NCBI RefSeq assembly: GCF_030518795.1
Contig: NZ_CP130427.1
Coordinates: 3,534,001-3,598,000 of the forward strand
Direction of reading: 5' to 3'
From: Micromonospora sp. NBRC 110009
Lineage (GTDB): Bacteria; Actinomycetota; Actinomycetes; Mycobacteriales; Micromonosporaceae
DNA length: 64,000 bases
Shown here: positions 62,815-64,000 of the stretch, in pieces
Numbering within the stretch: the stretch's first letter is position 1
How the letters are laid out: the number at the start of each line of letters is the position of its first letter
The notes under the pieces: model-generated
The model's input: the letters and a program-made list of their open reading frames with translations, nothing else
What the model was told of the DNA's origin: nothing
The model's database searches: none
Position numbers and translations under genes: made by a program

Positions 62815-63982
62815 CGGTCCACTCCAGCCGGATCCGGGTGCCGGCACCAGGGGCGGACGTCACCTCTGCCCGGCCGCCCACGGTGGACATCCGCCCGATG
62901 ACGGACTCCCGCAGTCCGTACCGGTGGGCGGGGACGGTGGTCGGGTCGAAGCCGGGACCGTCGTCGGCCACCTCGACCACGACGGTCTCCGCGTCCCGGG
63001 CCAGGCGCAGCGTGGCGTGCGCGCCCGGCGCGTGCCGGGCCACGTTCGCGAGGGCGGCGGCGGCGCTGTCGGCGAGCGCGCCGGCGACCTCCGCCGGCAC
63101 CACGCACGGGGCGAGCGTCGCGGTCACCGGCAGGTCGGGCAGCCGGGTCAGGGCGGCCCGCAGCCGGTCGTCCAGCGCGACCGGGCCGGCCGCCGGCGCC
63201 GACCTGGCGTCGGCCAGCGCGGCGAGGGCACGCAGGTCCGCCGCGCACCGCTCGCGCAGCGTGGCCGACGGGCCCGGGACCGCGCCGAGGCCGACCATGG
63301 TCAGCGTGCCGAGGAGGGTGTCGTGCAGGTCGCGGTTCTGTCGCCGCTCGGCGTCCCGGGCGGCCCGCGCGGCCGCCGCCTCGCGGGCCAGCCGCTGGTA
63401 GTCGGCGAAGGCGGCGTCGGCGCGCCCGATCCGGGAGCGCATCACCGCGGTCAGCACCGCCGTGATGCCGGCCTGCACCAGCAGCGTCACGGCGTGCGCC
63501 CGCGCCTCGACCGGGTTGCCGGCGGCCGTCGCGCCGGCCGCGTAGCCGGCCGTGACCAGCAGCGCGGCCGGGATCGACCAGCGCGCCGGCGAGGTGGCCT
63601 GGGCGTTGATGACGGTGGTGCTGGCGAGCACCGCGATCCAGCTCACTTCCCCTGGAAGCACCTCCGGCGCGACCAGCCACGGGATCGCCAGTGCGGCCGC
63701 GGTGGTGAGCGCGACGTCGCCGGCGACCAGCGGGCCGGTGGCCCCGTGCCGCAGCGCGCGGACGGCGTACCAGACGGACCAGGCGGTCAGCACGGCCACC
63801 GCCGGGACCAGCAGCCCCACCCGGACGGGTGGGGTGCGGACCGCGAGGGCCACCACCGCGGCGACCAGGCCGCAGGTGAGCCGGAGCAGCGCCGGCAGGG
63901 TGGTGAAGACGAGGGTGAACGCGCCGGCGCCCGGCTGGTCCAGCGGGGCCGGTGGCGATGTCGTGGCGGCTACGACCGGCAT
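62804..63982 (-). CDS. Sensor histidine kinase (HisKA_3 type)
   Basis: A 392-residue kinase. It has six or so membrane helices (about 25-180), a coiled-coil linker and the HisKA_3 site His220 in DLHDTLLGTL. The HATPase has its N box ALANVARHAPGAHATL at about 317-332 and its G box VADDGPGFDP near 352, then the GLRESVIGRM lid and the end GTRIRLEW. It probably phosphorylates the LuxR regulator two genes downstream. The start at ATG 63982 has GGAAGGA about 10 bases upstream. No gene is visible between this start and the window edge. Confidence 0.92.
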   Translation of the reverse strand: MPVVAATTSPPAPLDQPGAGAFTLVFTTLPALLRLTCGLVAAVVALAVRTPPVRVGLLVPAVAVLTAWSVWYAVRALRHGATGPLVAGDVALTTAAALAIPWLVAPEVLPGEVSWIAVLASTTVINAQATSPARWSIPAALLVTAGYAAGATAAGNPVEARAHAVTLLVQAGITAVLTAVMRSRIGRADAAFADYQRLAREAAAARAARDAERRQNRDLHDTLLGTLTMVGLGAVPGPSATLRERCAADLRALAALADARSAPAAGPVALDDRLRAALTRLPDLPVTATLAPCVVPAEVAGALADSAAAALANVARHAPGAHATLRLARDAETVVVEVADDGPGFDPTTVPAHRYGLRESVIGRMSTVGGRAEVTSAPGAGTRIRLEWTGGY

Positions 63983-64000
63983 CGGCGAGGCGTCCTTCCG

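Overview
The window is high-GC actinobacterial DNA, dense with GTG starts, short intergenic gaps and 1-30 bp gene overlaps. Gene content suggests a mycelial, soil or plant-associated member of the Micromonosporaceae, most likely Micromonospora. The clues are a cvn conservon (sensor kinase, roadblock protein, DUF742 protein, small GTPase), SpoIIE-type phosphatases, a large NAD-glutamate dehydrogenase, DUF5925, DUF6158 and DUF6232 proteins, a class F sortase and several regulons for plant sugars. The genus call is inference. No rRNA, tRNA, CRISPR array, transposase, prophage or attachment site was recognised.

Layout. 1-7.5 kb: the 3' end of gdh, a class F sortase translationally coupled to an Asp/Lys-repeat surface protein, a decayed GH6 cellulase, small hypothetical genes, a Na+/solute symporter and a paralogous pair of unknown genes. 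8-12 kb: the cvnABCD conservon. 12-20 kb: a beta-propeller lactonase, a solute-binding/VWA protein, an exopolysaccharide-type sugar transferase, and two SpoIIE-type phosphatases on either side of a MarR regulator. 20-34 kb: two sugar regulons, xylR-xylAB and a LacI-controlled ABC importer with a GH13 alpha-glucosidase, separated by an AAA ATPase and an MFS transporter. A secreted M23 peptidase follows.

34-43 kb: metallophosphoesterase, BON and nucleotidyltransferase genes, a thymidylate-kinase-like gene, an SDR, the rpiR-murQ cell-wall recycling pair, a group 2 sigma factor with a SigR-type promoter, and an NlpC/P60 endopeptidase. 43-54 kb: small conserved actinobacterial genes, DAHP synthase with an elaborate upstream leader, an M16 peptidase pair, asd, a PPOX-type protein and a CBS protein. 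53-64 kb: an AlkZ-like remnant, an SCP2-like/glycogen-debranching pair, small metabolic enzymes, plsC, an isochorismatase-like hydrolase with a GlxA-type regulator, and at the right edge a kinase, kinase-like partner and LuxR response regulator operon.

How it fits together. Much of the region handles carbohydrate uptake and breakdown: xylose, an alpha-glucoside, a probable alpha-glucan debranching enzyme and a lost cellulase. Envelope upkeep is the second theme: sortase, peptidoglycan peptidases, murQ, sugar transferase and plsC. The rest is signalling. Visible regulation includes candidate operators for XylR, the LacI repressor, RpiR and a CebR-like factor, a SigR-type promoter in front of the sigma gene, many strong hairpin terminators between convergent genes, and a possible attenuator before DAHP synthase. 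Two genes are clear remnants (GH6 cellulase and AlkZ-like winged-helix protein). One normal-length gene, the GH13 enzyme, has no ATG, GTG or TTG start and seems to begin at CTG.
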